64,000 nt of DNA, taken from Streptomyces sclerotialus (lineage in GTDB: Bacteria; Actinomycetota; Actinomycetes; Streptomycetales; Streptomycetaceae). The stretch lies in assembly GCA_000719105.1 (NCBI GenBank), contig JODX01000020.1, forward strand, positions 46,370-110,369. Reading direction: 5' to 3'. The notes below the pieces were generated by a model that was given only the letters and a program-made list of their open reading frames with translations, was not told the DNA's origin and ran no database searches. The position numbers were made by a program, and so were the translations under genes. Positions 17,317-25,497 of the stretch are shown here, piece by piece. Numbering within the stretch: the stretch's first letter is position 1; each line of letters begins with the position of its first letter.

Positions 17317-18942
17317 CTAGAAGGGATACCCGACAGCCTCTGTCGTGATTTCCTTCAGCTCCCCCTCCTCCAGCAGCAGTCGGCGGGTGATGCCGATGGA
17401 GTCGAGGAAGGGCAGGTCGTGGCTGGCCACGAGCAGCGCTCCCTCGTACGACTCCAGGGCCGTGGTGAGCTGCCGCACGCTCGCCATGTCGAGGTTGTTC
17501 GTCGGCTCGTCGAGTATCAGCAGCTGCGGCGCGGGCTCCGCCAGCATCAGGGCCGCGAGCGCCGCGCGAAAGCGCTCCCCGCCGGAGAGCGTCCCGGCCG
17601 GCTGGTCGGCGCGCGCCCCCCGGAAGAGGAAGCGGGCCAGCCGCGCCCGGACCCGGTTGTTGGTGGCGCCCGGCGCGAACCGGGCGACGTTCTCGACGAC
17701 TGTCAGCCCGTCGTCGAGCACGTCGAGCCGCTGCGGCAGGAAGCGCAGCGGCACGTGCACCGTCACCTCGCCCGCCACCGGCTCCAGCTCGCCCGCGATC
17801 GTGCGCAGCAGCGTGGTCTTGCCCGCGCCGTTGCGCCCGAGCAGCGCGATCCGCTCCGGCCCGCGCAGATCGAGCAGGCCGCCGACCTTGGCGCCGTACC
17901 GCAACTCCAGGTCCAGGATCGTGAGGACGTTCCGGCCCGGCGGAACGGAGGTGTACGGCAGGTCGACACGGATCTCGTCGTCGTCCCGTACGGCCTCCAC
18001 CGCCTCGTCCAGACGGTCCTTCGCCTCGGCCAGCCTCTCCTCGTGCATGATGCGGTGCTTGCCGGCGGACTCCTGGGCCGCGCGTTTGCGCGCCCCCATG
18101 ACGATCTTCGGCTCGCGCTTGCTGTCCCACATCTTCTGCCCGTACCGCTTGCGGCGGGCGATCTTGACCTGGGCGTCGGCCAGTTCGCGCTTCTGCTTCT
18201 TCAGGTCGGCCTCGGCGACGCGCACCATCCGCTCGGCCGCCTCCTGCTCGGTGGCGAGGGTCTCCTCGTACGCGGAGTAGTTCCCGCCGTACCAGGTGAC
18301 CTCGCCGTCGCGGAGGTCCGCGATCTGGTCGACCCGGTCCAGCAGCTCACGGTCGTGGCTGACCACGATCATGACCCCGGACCAGGAGGCGACGGCGTCG
18401 TACAGCCGCCGGCGCGCGTACAGGTCGAGGTTGTTGGTCGGCTCGTCCAGCAGGAGGACGTCCGGCCGGCGCAGCAGCAGCGCGGCCAGCCGCAGCAGCA
18501 CCGACTCGCCGCCCGACACCTCGCCGATGGTGCGGTCCAGGTCGATGTGGCCGAGTCCGAGTTCGCCGAGGGTCGCCCGGGCGCGCTCCTCGACGTCCCA
18601 GTCGTCGCCGACGGTGGTGAAGTGCTCCTCGGCCACGTCGCCCGTCTCGATGGCGTGCAGCGCGGCGCGGACGCCCGCGATGCCGAGCGCCTGGTCGACG
18701 CGCAGACCGGTGTCGAGCGTGACGTTCTGCGGGAGGTAGCCGACCTCGCCCGCCACGCGGACGGTGCCGTCGGCCGGGGCGATCTCCCCTGCGATCAGCT
18801 TCAACAGGGTGGATTTGCCGGACCCGTTGACACCGACGAGGCCGGTCCGGCCGGGGCCGAACGCGAGCTGCAGTTCGTCGAAGACGGGGGTGCCGTCGGG
18901 CCAGGCGAAGGAGAGGGAGGTGCAGGTGATGGAAGCTGACAT
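17317..18942 (-). CDS. ABC-F ATPase, ribosome-associated / antibiotic-resistance type
   Basis: This 541-residue protein has two ATPase domains and no membrane segments. Walker A motifs are GVNGSGKST and GRNGAGKTT, with signatures GEVSGGESVLLR and GTLSGGERFRAA. A long charged linker (about residues 195-300, rich in Lys, Arg and Glu) carries the presumed P-site interaction region. ABC-F proteins displace drugs from, or relieve stalling on, the ribosome. The ATG at 18942 begins MSASITCTSLSFAWPDGTP, the normal start; an open frame continues 56 codons upstream to 19110 but is low-complexity. A leader of about 250 nt precedes it and could hold drug-responsive attenuation. A UvrA-like gene follows. 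Confidence 0.9.
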   Translation of the reverse strand: MSASITCTSLSFAWPDGTPVFDELQLAFGPGRTGLVGVNGSGKSTLLKLIAGEIAPADGTVRVAGEVGYLPQNVTLDTGLRVDQALGIAGVRAALHAIETGDVAEEHFTTVGDDWDVEERARATLGELGLGHIDLDRTIGEVSGGESVLLRLAALLLRRPDVLLLDEPTNNLDLYARRRLYDAVASWSGVMIVVSHDRELLDRVDQIADLRDGEVTWYGGNYSAYEETLATEQEAAERMVRVAEADLKKQKRELADAQVKIARRKRYGQKMWDSKREPKIVMGARKRAAQESAGKHRIMHEERLAEAKDRLDEAVEAVRDDDEIRVDLPYTSVPPGRNVLTILDLELRYGAKVGGLLDLRGPERIALLGRNGAGKTTLLRTIAGELEPVAGEVTVHVPLRFLPQRLDVLDDGLTVVENVARFAPGATNNRVRARLARFLFRGARADQPAGTLSGGERFRAALAALMLAEPAPQLLILDEPTNNLDMASVRQLTTALESYEGALLVASHDLPFLDSIGITRRLLLEEGELKEITTEAVGYPF

Positions 18943-19291
18943 GGCGGCCTCACGGTTGCTGGGTGTGGTCAGGGCAGACGCGTGAGAGACACCACGAGGC
19001 GGAGGCGAGGCGAAGGTGAGGCGGGTCCGAGGCGGGGGAGAGCGGGAAAAGCAACAGTCCCGCGCCGGAGGACGGCTCGTACGCCGAGGTCGCACGCTGC
19101 GCATACACACGACGGTGTGTTCACGCGGTGTCTCAGGACCTCAGACGAGCAACGTCCTTCTCCAATCGACGGCAACAGGACCGTGAAGACGGTACGAAGT
19201 GCCCCGGCTCGCTGTCAACGGATTAATCCGGGCCCCGCCCCGGGGGGCGAGGCCCGTGCCCACGGCGGGCCGTCGTGCGGCCCGCCCGCGC
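18943..19291 (-). promoter_or_regulatory. Leader/intergenic region upstream of ABC-F gene
   Basis: This 349-bp stretch holds no supported gene. On the minus strand it contains an Arg-rich open frame beginning near 19110 that runs in frame into the ABC-F gene, and a CGCCTC-rich repeat tract. Such leaders often regulate ABC-F genes in Streptomyces; here that is inference only. Confidence 0.4.
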
Positions 19292-19708
19292 TCAGGCGGC
19301 GTCCCGCATCAGCTCCGCGAGGTCGTGGTCGAGGTCGACCTGGAGGTGCTCGCGACCGAGGGGGACCTCCTCGGTCGTACGGTCCAGGAAGAGCCGTACC
19401 TCGTCCGACCGGACGTGCACCACGGCCGTGCCCTCGGGGGCGTGGAACTCCACGACCAGACGCTCGTATCCGTACGGCCGCACCCGTACGTCGCCGTCGC
19501 CGGCCCGCTCCTCCAGTCCGGTCACCAGCAGGTCCCGGGCGAACGTCCAGCAGACCTCCACGCCCTCCAGCGTGGCCGGTGCGGGGAACGTCATACGGAC
19601 GGCGAAGGGGTCGGTGCGGTCGTAGTGGAGGGTTGCGGGAATGCTCGGCATCCGCGGCGCGGCGGCGACGAGGCGGGCCTCAACGGGCTGCTCGATGACG
19701 GTGGACAA
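19292..19708 (-). CDS. ssgD: SsgA-like sporulation/cell-division protein, SsgD type
   Basis: The 138-residue protein is a member of the SsgA/SsgB-like family (SALPs), which recruit cell-division and wall-synthesis machinery in sporulating actinomycetes. Typical sequence is seen: IPATLHYDRTDPFAVRMTF, VCWTFARDLLVTGL and EVPLGREHLQVDLDHDLAEL. Family length is about 130-145. TTG 19708 is the start because GGGAG stands seven bases before it and the homologous N-terminus (STVIEQPVEARL) begins there; the frame open to 19828 is upstream noise. The ssgD assignment rests on position (SCO6722 in S. coelicolor, recalled). Confidence 0.85.
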   Translation of the reverse strand: MSTVIEQPVEARLVAAAPRMPSIPATLHYDRTDPFAVRMTFPAPATLEGVEVCWTFARDLLVTGLEERAGDGDVRVRPYGYERLVVEFHAPEGTAVVHVRSDEVRLFLDRTTEEVPLGREHLQVDLDHDLAELMRDAA

Positions 19709-20124
19709 CGCCTTGCTCCCTCGTAACGGCTGGACGGATTCCGGATGGCTGGCCGGGCACTTGAGGAGACGATGGAATGCGTCACTCCGTGCACTGGGGA
19801 TGCGAGTGACCTCTGTCACCGAATTCATTCACTGTGGCGATCCATTTCACGCCTCGCAATCCCCCGACATTCGAGAGGACACCCGCGCGCGTCCCGTGGT
19901 TCCCGCCGCAGGCCAACTGGGCGCGGCCGGGGGGAGTGGACCGGCGGCGCCCGCCAGGGGACGTGCAGAGCTACCGGGTTGTACGGGTCCTGCGGGGCGG
20001 ACGGTGGGTGTGGGCCGCGCCATCGGCGGAGCCGGGCTGCGCCATCGGGCGCAAGGTGGCCCCGAGAGGGATGTGCAAAGGCCCCGAACCGGGTACTCGG
20101 ATTCGCAGAAGGAAAGGAGCGATC
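19709..20124. promoter_or_regulatory. Divergent intergenic region ssgD / basic protein
   Basis: This 416-bp stretch must carry promoters for both flanking genes. Open frames cross it but have no ribosome site or recognisable similarity. I see no convincing -10/-35 pair or RNA element. Confidence 0.4.
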
Positions 20125-20451
20125 ATGCCACGCGGTTCGAGCCCCAAGCGGGAACGCCAGTACGAGCACATCAAGGAGAGCGCCCAGGACCGGGGCGAGA
20201 GCAAGCAGCGCGCCGAGGAGATCGCGGCCCGGACCGTCAACAAGGAACGCGCCAGGTCCGGCGAGTCGAAGACGGCCAGCCGCACCTCCACCCAGGACAT
20301 GTCCTCCGGCAGGCGCGGCGGACAGCGCTCGGGCAAGGGCTCCCAGGGGCAGACGTACGACCAGCTGTACGAGGAGGCCAAGCGGCGCAACATCCGCGGC
20401 CGGTCGGACATGAACAAGAGCGAGCTGCAGAAGGCCCTGAACGGCAAGTAG
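20125..20451 (+). CDS. Small basic protein with Rho-N-like C-terminus
   Basis: This 108-residue, highly charged protein has no signal or membrane segment. The first 70 residues are low-complexity and rich in Arg, Lys, Glu and Ser (PKRERQYEHIKESAQDRGES). The last 40 residues (TYDQLYEEAKRRNIRGRSDM, NKSELQKALNGK) match a Rho-termination-factor N-terminal (SAP-like) helix pair, which binds nucleic acid. It is a common Streptomyces protein often labelled plasmid stabilisation protein, with no proven role. ATG 20125 follows GGAAAGGAG. Confidence 0.8.
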   Translation: MPRGSSPKRERQYEHIKESAQDRGESKQRAEEIAARTVNKERARSGESKTASRTSTQDMSSGRRGGQRSGKGSQGQTYDQLYEEAKRRNIRGRSDMNKSELQKALNGK

Positions 20452-20519
20452 GCGGGAAGCGGCGCCCACCGGGCCCGGCGCGGGCGCCCGGTCCCGGTGG
20501 CCGTAGGCTCGGCACCACC

Positions 20520-21209
20520 ATGACGACCGTGCGCATCCCCGCGGGCTGGCCCGCGACCGAAGAACAGGCCCGGGCCGTGCAGGACGAGCTGCGCGGTGAG
20601 GTGGTCCTCGACGAGACCGGCCCGGCCCCGGGAACCGGGTACGTGACCGGTGTGGACGTCGCCTACGACGACGCACGCGACGTGGTCGCGGCCGCGGCCG
20701 TGGTCCTGGACGCGGCGACCCTCGGCACGGTCGCCGAGGCCACGGCCGTCGGCCGGATCTCCTTCCCGTACGTGCCCGGGCTGCTCGCCTTCCGGGAGGT
20801 ACCCACCGTCCTCGCCGCCCTGGAGGCGCTGCACCGTGCCCCGGGGCTGGTCGTGTGCGACGGATACGGACTCGCCCACCCGCGCCGCTTCGGCCTCGCC
20901 AGCCACCTCGGCGTCCTCACCGGCCTCCCCACGATCGGGGTCGCCAAGAACCCCTTCACCTTCACCCACGACGATCCCGGCCCCGCGCGCGAGAGTGCCT
21001 CCCCGCTGCTCGCGGGCACCGAGGAGGTGGGCCGGGCCCTGCGCACCCGGGACGGTGTCAAGCCGGTGTTCGTGTCGGTCGGCCACCGGGTGAGCATCGA
21101 CAACGCGTGCGCGCACGTCCTCGCGCTCACCGCCGGCTACCGGCTCCCGGAGTCCACCCGCCGCGCGGACGCGCTGTGCCGCCGTGCGCTCCGGGAGGCA
21201 CAGGGCTGA
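20520..21209 (+). CDS. nfi: Endonuclease V (deoxyinosine repair)
   Basis: This 229-residue enzyme nicks DNA near deoxyinosine, or inosine in RNA. The family signatures are clear: GVDVAYDD with the catalytic Asp, FPYVPGLLAFREVP, DGYGLAHPRRFGLASHLG and GVAKNPF, and VSVGHRVSIDNA late in the protein. Length is normal. A TAGGCT -10-like box ends ten bases before the ATG at 20520 and no ribosome site is seen, so the mRNA may be nearly leaderless. It lies 68 bp after the small basic protein gene. Confidence 0.93.
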   Translation: MTTVRIPAGWPATEEQARAVQDELRGEVVLDETGPAPGTGYVTGVDVAYDDARDVVAAAAVVLDAATLGTVAEATAVGRISFPYVPGLLAFREVPTVLAALEALHRAPGLVVCDGYGLAHPRRFGLASHLGVLTGLPTIGVAKNPFTFTHDDPGPARESASPLLAGTEEVGRALRTRDGVKPVFVSVGHRVSIDNACAHVLALTAGYRLPESTRRADALCRRALREAQG

Positions 21210-21298
21210 GTGCGCGGCAGGAGGCACGCCGGCTGAGTATTCGGTCTGAGTACGACTACGGATGTGAGCGACTCGCCCTGGCGGGCACTCTGTGGTGC

Positions 21299-21445
21299 AT
21301 GACGACACACCGCGCCCCGAAGCCCGCCACCGGTCCCGTCCAGCCCGTCGAGCGTGCGGTGACGGCCGGACTGGTCCTCGCCGCGCTCGCCGGTCTGGCC
21401 TGGATCGCCGGAATGATCTACACGGTCGCCGGCTGGGCGCAGTAA
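21299..21445 (+). CDS. Small membrane protein (48 aa)
   Basis: The product has a short hydrophilic N-terminus (MTTHRAPKPATGPVQPVERA) and one hydrophobic helix (TAGLVLAALAGLAWIAGMIY). Such 45-55 residue single-span proteins are common and conserved in Streptomyces. No function is known. The start at 21299 has no strong ribosome site; longer in-frame versions overlap endonuclease V and were rejected. Confidence 0.6.
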   Translation: MTTHRAPKPATGPVQPVERAVTAGLVLAALAGLAWIAGMIYTVAGWAQ

Positions 21446-21521
21446 GGGCCCGCAGTAAGAGCCCGACTCCTGGCGGGCAGCCCTTACCCGATGCCTGCGC
21501 GGGGCGTCGTCCGCACATGCG

Positions 21522-22730
21522 TCATCCGCGCGGAACGGCCGATTCGCGCGATGCGGCCACCCGGAACGTGATCCCCGCCGCGCGCAGCCGTTCGATCAGC
21601 GCGTCGCCCATCGCGACCGCCGTCGTGACCTGCCCCGCCGTGTGCGGGAGGGCGTCGAGGGCGAGGCACAGCGCGGACTCGGCGAGCATCTTCGCGCTCT
21701 CGCCGTACCCCGGATCGCCGCCCGCGACCTCCGTGAACACGCGGCGTCCGCCGCCCTCGCCCACGAACCGCACCGAGAACCAGCTCCGCGCCCGCTGCTC
21801 CGCGCTCGGCCCCTCGCCGGGCGCCAGCCGCGCCGACAACCAGCGTCGCGCGGGCGGCAGTTGCGCGGCCGCGGCCAGCGCGCCCACGGCGGCGGTGCCG
21901 CCCACGGCGAACGGCAGGCTCTCGACGGCGGCGTGATGGCGGTAGCGGAAGTCCGGTCCGTACCGTTCCAGCGCCCGCGCCGACCGCTCCACCACCTGCC
22001 CGTCGAGCGTGGGCAGCGGCAGCGCCCACGCGCCGACCTCCGGGGCGAACCGCGGTACGCCCAGCCGTGCGCGGGCCCGCCGCCCCGGCGTCCGCGGCTC
22101 GTGCAGCCGCCGGTCGCGCGCCGCGGCCAGCAGCTGCCGCCCGCGCGCGAACTGGTTGAGCGCGGAGGCGAACGTACCGCCCGAGAACGTCGCGCCGACC
22201 CGGACGAACCCGTCCACGGTGACCGGCACGCCCTCCGGAAGCTGCCGCACGGTGAAGTACGCCCCCAGGTCGTGCGGGACGGAGTCGAAACCGCAGGCGT
22301 GCACCAGCCGGGCCCCGGTCTCCCGCGCGCGCGTGTCGTGCCGTACGTACGTCAGGTCCACGAACTCCGGCTCGCCGCTGAGGTCCACATAGTCGGTGCC
22401 GGCGTCGGCGCACGCGGCCACCAGTTCCTCGCCGTACGTCAGGTACGGGCCGGCCGTCGTGGCCAGCACGCGGGTCCGCCGGGCGAGTTCGCGCACCGAC
22501 TCCGGATCGCCGGCGTCCGCTGTGAGCACTCCGACGTCCGCACCGCCGGGCAGGCGCTCGCGCAGCCGCTCCAGCTTCCGCTCGCTGCGGCCCGCGACCG
22601 CCCACCGGAGCCCCTCCGGCGCGTGCGCGGCGAGGTACTCCGCCGTGAGGGCGCCGACGAACCCCGTGGCCCCGAACAGCACGATGTCGTACGCGCGATC
22701 CGCCCGGTCCGCCTCGTTACGCACGCTCAT
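21522..22730 (-). CDS. Saccharopine-dehydrogenase-like / trans-acting enoyl reductase-like protein
   Basis: This 402-residue protein starts with an NAD(P)-binding Rossmann fold (DIVLFGATGFVGALTAEYL, VAGRSERKL). Motifs TTAGPYLTYGEELVAACADA, DYVDLSGE and HACGFDSVPHDLGAY are diagnostic of the family that includes mycobacterial trans-acting enoyl reductase (Rv2953). It probably reduces a lipid or polyketide intermediate; the substrate is unknown. It is divergent from the CoA-transferase operon. A TAGCCT box on the minus strand about 50 bp upstream is a plausible -10. Confidence 0.85.
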   Translation of the reverse strand: MSVRNEADRADRAYDIVLFGATGFVGALTAEYLAAHAPEGLRWAVAGRSERKLERLRERLPGGADVGVLTADAGDPESVRELARRTRVLATTAGPYLTYGEELVAACADAGTDYVDLSGEPEFVDLTYVRHDTRARETGARLVHACGFDSVPHDLGAYFTVRQLPEGVPVTVDGFVRVGATFSGGTFASALNQFARGRQLLAAARDRRLHEPRTPGRRARARLGVPRFAPEVGAWALPLPTLDGQVVERSARALERYGPDFRYRHHAAVESLPFAVGGTAAVGALAAAAQLPPARRWLSARLAPGEGPSAEQRARSWFSVRFVGEGGGRRVFTEVAGGDPGYGESAKMLAESALCLALDALPHTAGQVTTAVAMGDALIERLRAAGITFRVAASRESAVPRG

Positions 22731-22976
22731 GACACCCCTGAGGTCCTCGTCCCGCGCCGCTGCCGGTGGCCGAGGCTAGCGTGCGCGGTACGGGTCACGG
22801 AACGGGCGGGACGCCGGGGCGAACCGCCGGACCGGCGACGGGCGCGCCCCGTACGGGCCCTTCCGTCACCGGGGTAACTTGGCTAAGCGCTTGCTCGCCC
22901 AGGGGCTTGTGTCCGGTGGAACGCGTTCTTAGCATCGTCGGTGTTACATCAGTAGTGTCACATCGCAGGGGGTGCG

Positions 22977-24113
22977 ATGGCAGTGGCAGGGACGCCCGGG
23001 CACGGCCCGCTGGGCGGCGTGCGCGTGGTCGAACTGGCCGGCATCGGCCCGGGGCCGTTCGCCGCGATGCTGCTGGGCGACCTCGGTGCCGACGTGGTCC
23101 GCGTGGACCGGCCCGGGGGCACGGCCCTCGCCGTCGATCCCGCCCACGACCTCACCAACCGCGGCAAACGCTCGGTGATCGTCAACCTGAAGGCCGAGGG
23201 CGGCCCGGCGACCGTGCTCGACCTCGCCGCACGCGCGGACATCCTCATCGAGGGCTACCGCCCCGGCGTCGCGGAGCGCCTCGGCGTCGGCCCCGAGGAC
23301 TGCCACGCCCGCAACCCCCGGCTCGTCTACGGCCGTATGACCGGCTGGGGCCGGCAGGGTCCGCTGGCCCCGCGCGCGGGACACGACATCGGCTACCTCG
23401 CACCGACCGGCGTGCTCGGCATGATCGGCGACCCCGGCGGTCCGCCGGCCGTCCCGGCCAACCTCCTGGGCGACTACGCGGGCGGCTCGCTCTACCTCGT
23501 CGTCGGCGTGCTCGCCGCCCTGCACCACGCGCGCGCGACCGGCACCGGACAGGTCGTCGACGCCGCCATCGTGGACGGCGCCGCGCACCTTTCCACGATG
23601 ATCCACGGCATGCTCGCCGCCGGGAGCTGGCAGGACCGGCGCGGCGCCAACCTCCTCGACGGCGGCTGCCCCTTCTACGGGACGTACGAGACCGCCGACG
23701 GCCGGTACATGGCGGTGGGCGCCCTGGAGCAGCAGTTCTACGACGAGTTCACCGAACTGCTCGGCATCGCGGACCAGCTGCCGGACCGCTGGGACCCGGC
23801 CCGCTGGGACGAGCTGCGCGAGACGGTCGCGGCCCGCTTCAGGACCCGTACGCGCGACGAGTGGACGGCCGTCTTCGAGGGCTCCGACGCGTGCGTGGCG
23901 CCCGTGCTGTCGCTGCGCGAGGCGCCGCACCATCCGCACCTCGCCGCGCGTGGCACGTTCACCGAGGCGGGCGGCATCACCCAGCCCGCGCCCGCGCCCC
24001 GTTTCTCCGCCACCCCCGCCTCCGTACGCGGTGGCCCCGCCCGGCCGGGCGACGGCACCGCGGACGTGGCCCGCGACTGGGGCATACCCGGTCTGCTGAA
24101 GGACGGCAGATGA
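22977..24113 (+). CDS. Class III CoA-transferase (CaiB/BaiF, alpha-methylacyl-CoA racemase-like)
   Basis: This 378-residue protein opens with [20 protein letters not shown] and contains [26 protein letters not shown] and [18 protein letters not shown], all typical of CaiB/BaiF and racemase enzymes, with the Asp of the racemase branch. It moves CoA between acids or racemises 2-methylacyl-CoA during breakdown of branched chains or sterols. It is the first gene of a run with a thiolase and a FadB-like fusion, which supports a catabolic acyl-CoA role. ATG 22977 follows AGGGGG. Its stop overlaps a small open frame (ATGA at 24110). Confidence 0.92.
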   Translation: MAVAGTPGHGPLGGVRVVELAGIGPGPFAAMLLGDLGADVVRVDRPGGTALAVDPAHDLTNRGKRSVIVNLKAEGGPATVLDLAARADILIEGYRPGVAERLGVGPEDCHARNPRLVYGRMTGWGRQGPLAPRAGHDIGYLAPTGVLGMIGDPGGPPAVPANLLGDYAGGSLYLVVGVLAALHHARATGTGQVVDAAIVDGAAHLSTMIHGMLAAGSWQDRRGANLLDGGCPFYGTYETADGRYMAVGALEQQFYDEFTELLGIADQLPDRWDPARWDELRETVAARFRTRTRDEWTAVFEGSDACVAPVLSLREAPHHPHLAARGTFTEAGGITQPAPAPRFSATPASVRGGPARPGDGTADVARDWGIPGLLKDGR

Positions 24114-24229
24114 CCGTCCCCGCCGCCCTCCCGGACGTCTCCGCCGCCCTTCCGGACGCTCCGGCCGCCCTCCCCGACACCTCCGTACGGCCCACCCTCC
24201 CGCCATCCTCCGAAAGGCCACACCCGTGA
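24110..24229 (+). CDS. Possible 39-aa bridging small ORF made of 7-residue repeats
   Basis: ATG 24110 overlaps the CoA-transferase stop (ATGA), and the TGA at 24227-24229 overlaps the thiolase GTG (GTGA), so ribosomes could pass through all three frames. The product is mostly three AALPDxx repeats, then a Pro-rich tail. It may be translated only to couple the flanking genes. Real expression is unproven. Confidence 0.35.
   Translation: MTVPAALPDVSAALPDAPAALPDTSVRPTLPPSSERPHP
24122..24184. repeat. Three tandem 21-bp repeats between CoA-transferase and thiolase genes
   Basis: Units at 24122-24142, 24143-24163 and 24164-24184 share GCCGCCCTyCCsGACryyyCs and keep one reading frame open. Confidence 0.75.
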
Positions 24230-25440
24230 GCACCGAAGCGTATGTGTACGACGCGATCCGCACCCCGCGCGGGCGCGGCAAGGCGAACGGCGCCCTGCAC
24301 GGCACCAAGCCCATCGACCTGGTGACCGGACTGATCCACGAGGTCCGGCGCCGCTTCCCCGGCCTCGATCCGGCCGCGATCGACGACATCGTGCTCGGCG
24401 TCGTCGGCCCCGTCGGCGACCAGGGCTCCGACATCGCCCGCATCGCCGCGATCGCCGCCGGACTGCCCGACACGGTCGCCGGCGTCCAGGAGAACCGCTT
24501 CTGCGCCTCGGGCCTCGAAGCCGTCAACATGGCGGCGGCCAAGGTCCGTTCCGGCTGGGAGGACCTGGTGCTCGCGGGCGGCGTCGAGTCGATGTCGCGC
24601 GTGCCCATGGCCTCCGACGGCGGCGCCTGGTTCGCCGACCCGATGACCAACCTCGCCACCAACTTCGTACCGCAGGGCATCGGCGCCGACCTCATCGCCA
24701 CCATCGAGGGCTTCTCCCGGCGCGACGTCGACGAGTACGCCGCCCTGTCCCAGGAGCGGGCGGCCACCGCCTGGAAGGACGGCCGCTTCGAGCGCTCCGT
24801 CGTCCCGGTCACCGACCGCAGCGGGCTCGTCGTCCTCGACCACGACGAGCACATCCGGCCCGGCACCACCGCCGACTCCCTCGCGAAGCTCAAGCCGTCC
24901 TTCGCGGACATCGGCGAGCTCGGCGGCTTCGACGCCGTGGCGCTGCAGAAGTACCACTGGGTCGAGAAGATCGACCACGTCCACCACGCGGGCAACTCCT
25001 CCGGCATCGTGGACGGCGCCGCGCTGGTCGCCATCGGCTCCAAGGAGGTCGGCGAGCGCTACGGGCTCACCCCGCGCGCGCGGATCGTCTCCGCGGCCGT
25101 CTCCGGCTCCGAGCCCACCATCATGCTCACCGGCCCCGCGCCCGCCACCCGCAAGGCCCTCGCCAAGGCCGGGCTGACCATCGACGACATCGACCTCGTC
25201 GAGATCAACGAGGCCTTCGCGGCGGTCGTGCTCCGCTTCGTGAAGGACATGGGGCTCTCCCTGGACAAGGTCAACGTCAACGGCGGCGCCATCGCGCTGG
25301 GCCACCCCCTGGGCGCGACCGGGGCCATGATCCTCGGCACGCTCGTCGACGAGCTGGAGCGCCAGGACAAGCGGTACGGGCTGGCCACGCTGTGCGTGGG
25401 CGGCGGCATGGGCATCGCCACGATCGTCGAGCGCCTGTAA
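24226..25440 (+). CDS. Acetyl-CoA acyltransferase (thiolase)
   Basis: This 404-residue thiolase has the acyl-accepting Cys in [16 protein letters not shown], the NEAFAA region with conserved Glu ([14 protein letters not shown]), [16 protein letters not shown] with the catalytic His, and the second Cys in TLCVGGGMG. It cleaves 3-ketoacyl-CoA in beta-oxidation. GTG 24226 is the start, overlapping the stop of a small ORF. The next gene encodes the hydratase/dehydrogenase, so the two form a FadAB-like unit. Confidence 0.95.
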   Translation: MSTEAYVYDAIRTPRGRGKANGALHGTKPIDLVTGLIHEVRRRFPGLDPAAIDDIVLGVVGPVGDQGSDIARIAAIAAGLPDTVAGVQENRFCASGLEAVNMAAAKVRSGWEDLVLAGGVESMSRVPMASDGGAWFADPMTNLATNFVPQGIGADLIATIEGFSRRDVDEYAALSQERAATAWKDGRFERSVVPVTDRSGLVVLDHDEHIRPGTTADSLAKLKPSFADIGELGGFDAVALQKYHWVEKIDHVHHAGNSSGIVDGAALVAIGSKEVGERYGLTPRARIVSAAVSGSEPTIMLTGPAPATRKALAKAGLTIDDIDLVEINEAFAAVVLRFVKDMGLSLDKVNVNGGAIALGHPLGATGAMILGTLVDELERQDKRYGLATLCVGGGMGIATIVERL

Positions 25441-25497
25441 CCCCAGCGGACCCCGAGCGGCCCACGAGACTTCTCACGCAGACCGGAGACCCACGTC

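Noticed and set aside
19834-20124. N-terminal extension of the small basic protein
   Set aside because: GGAAAGGAG before ATG 20125 and the typical MPRGSSPKRE start decide for the short form.
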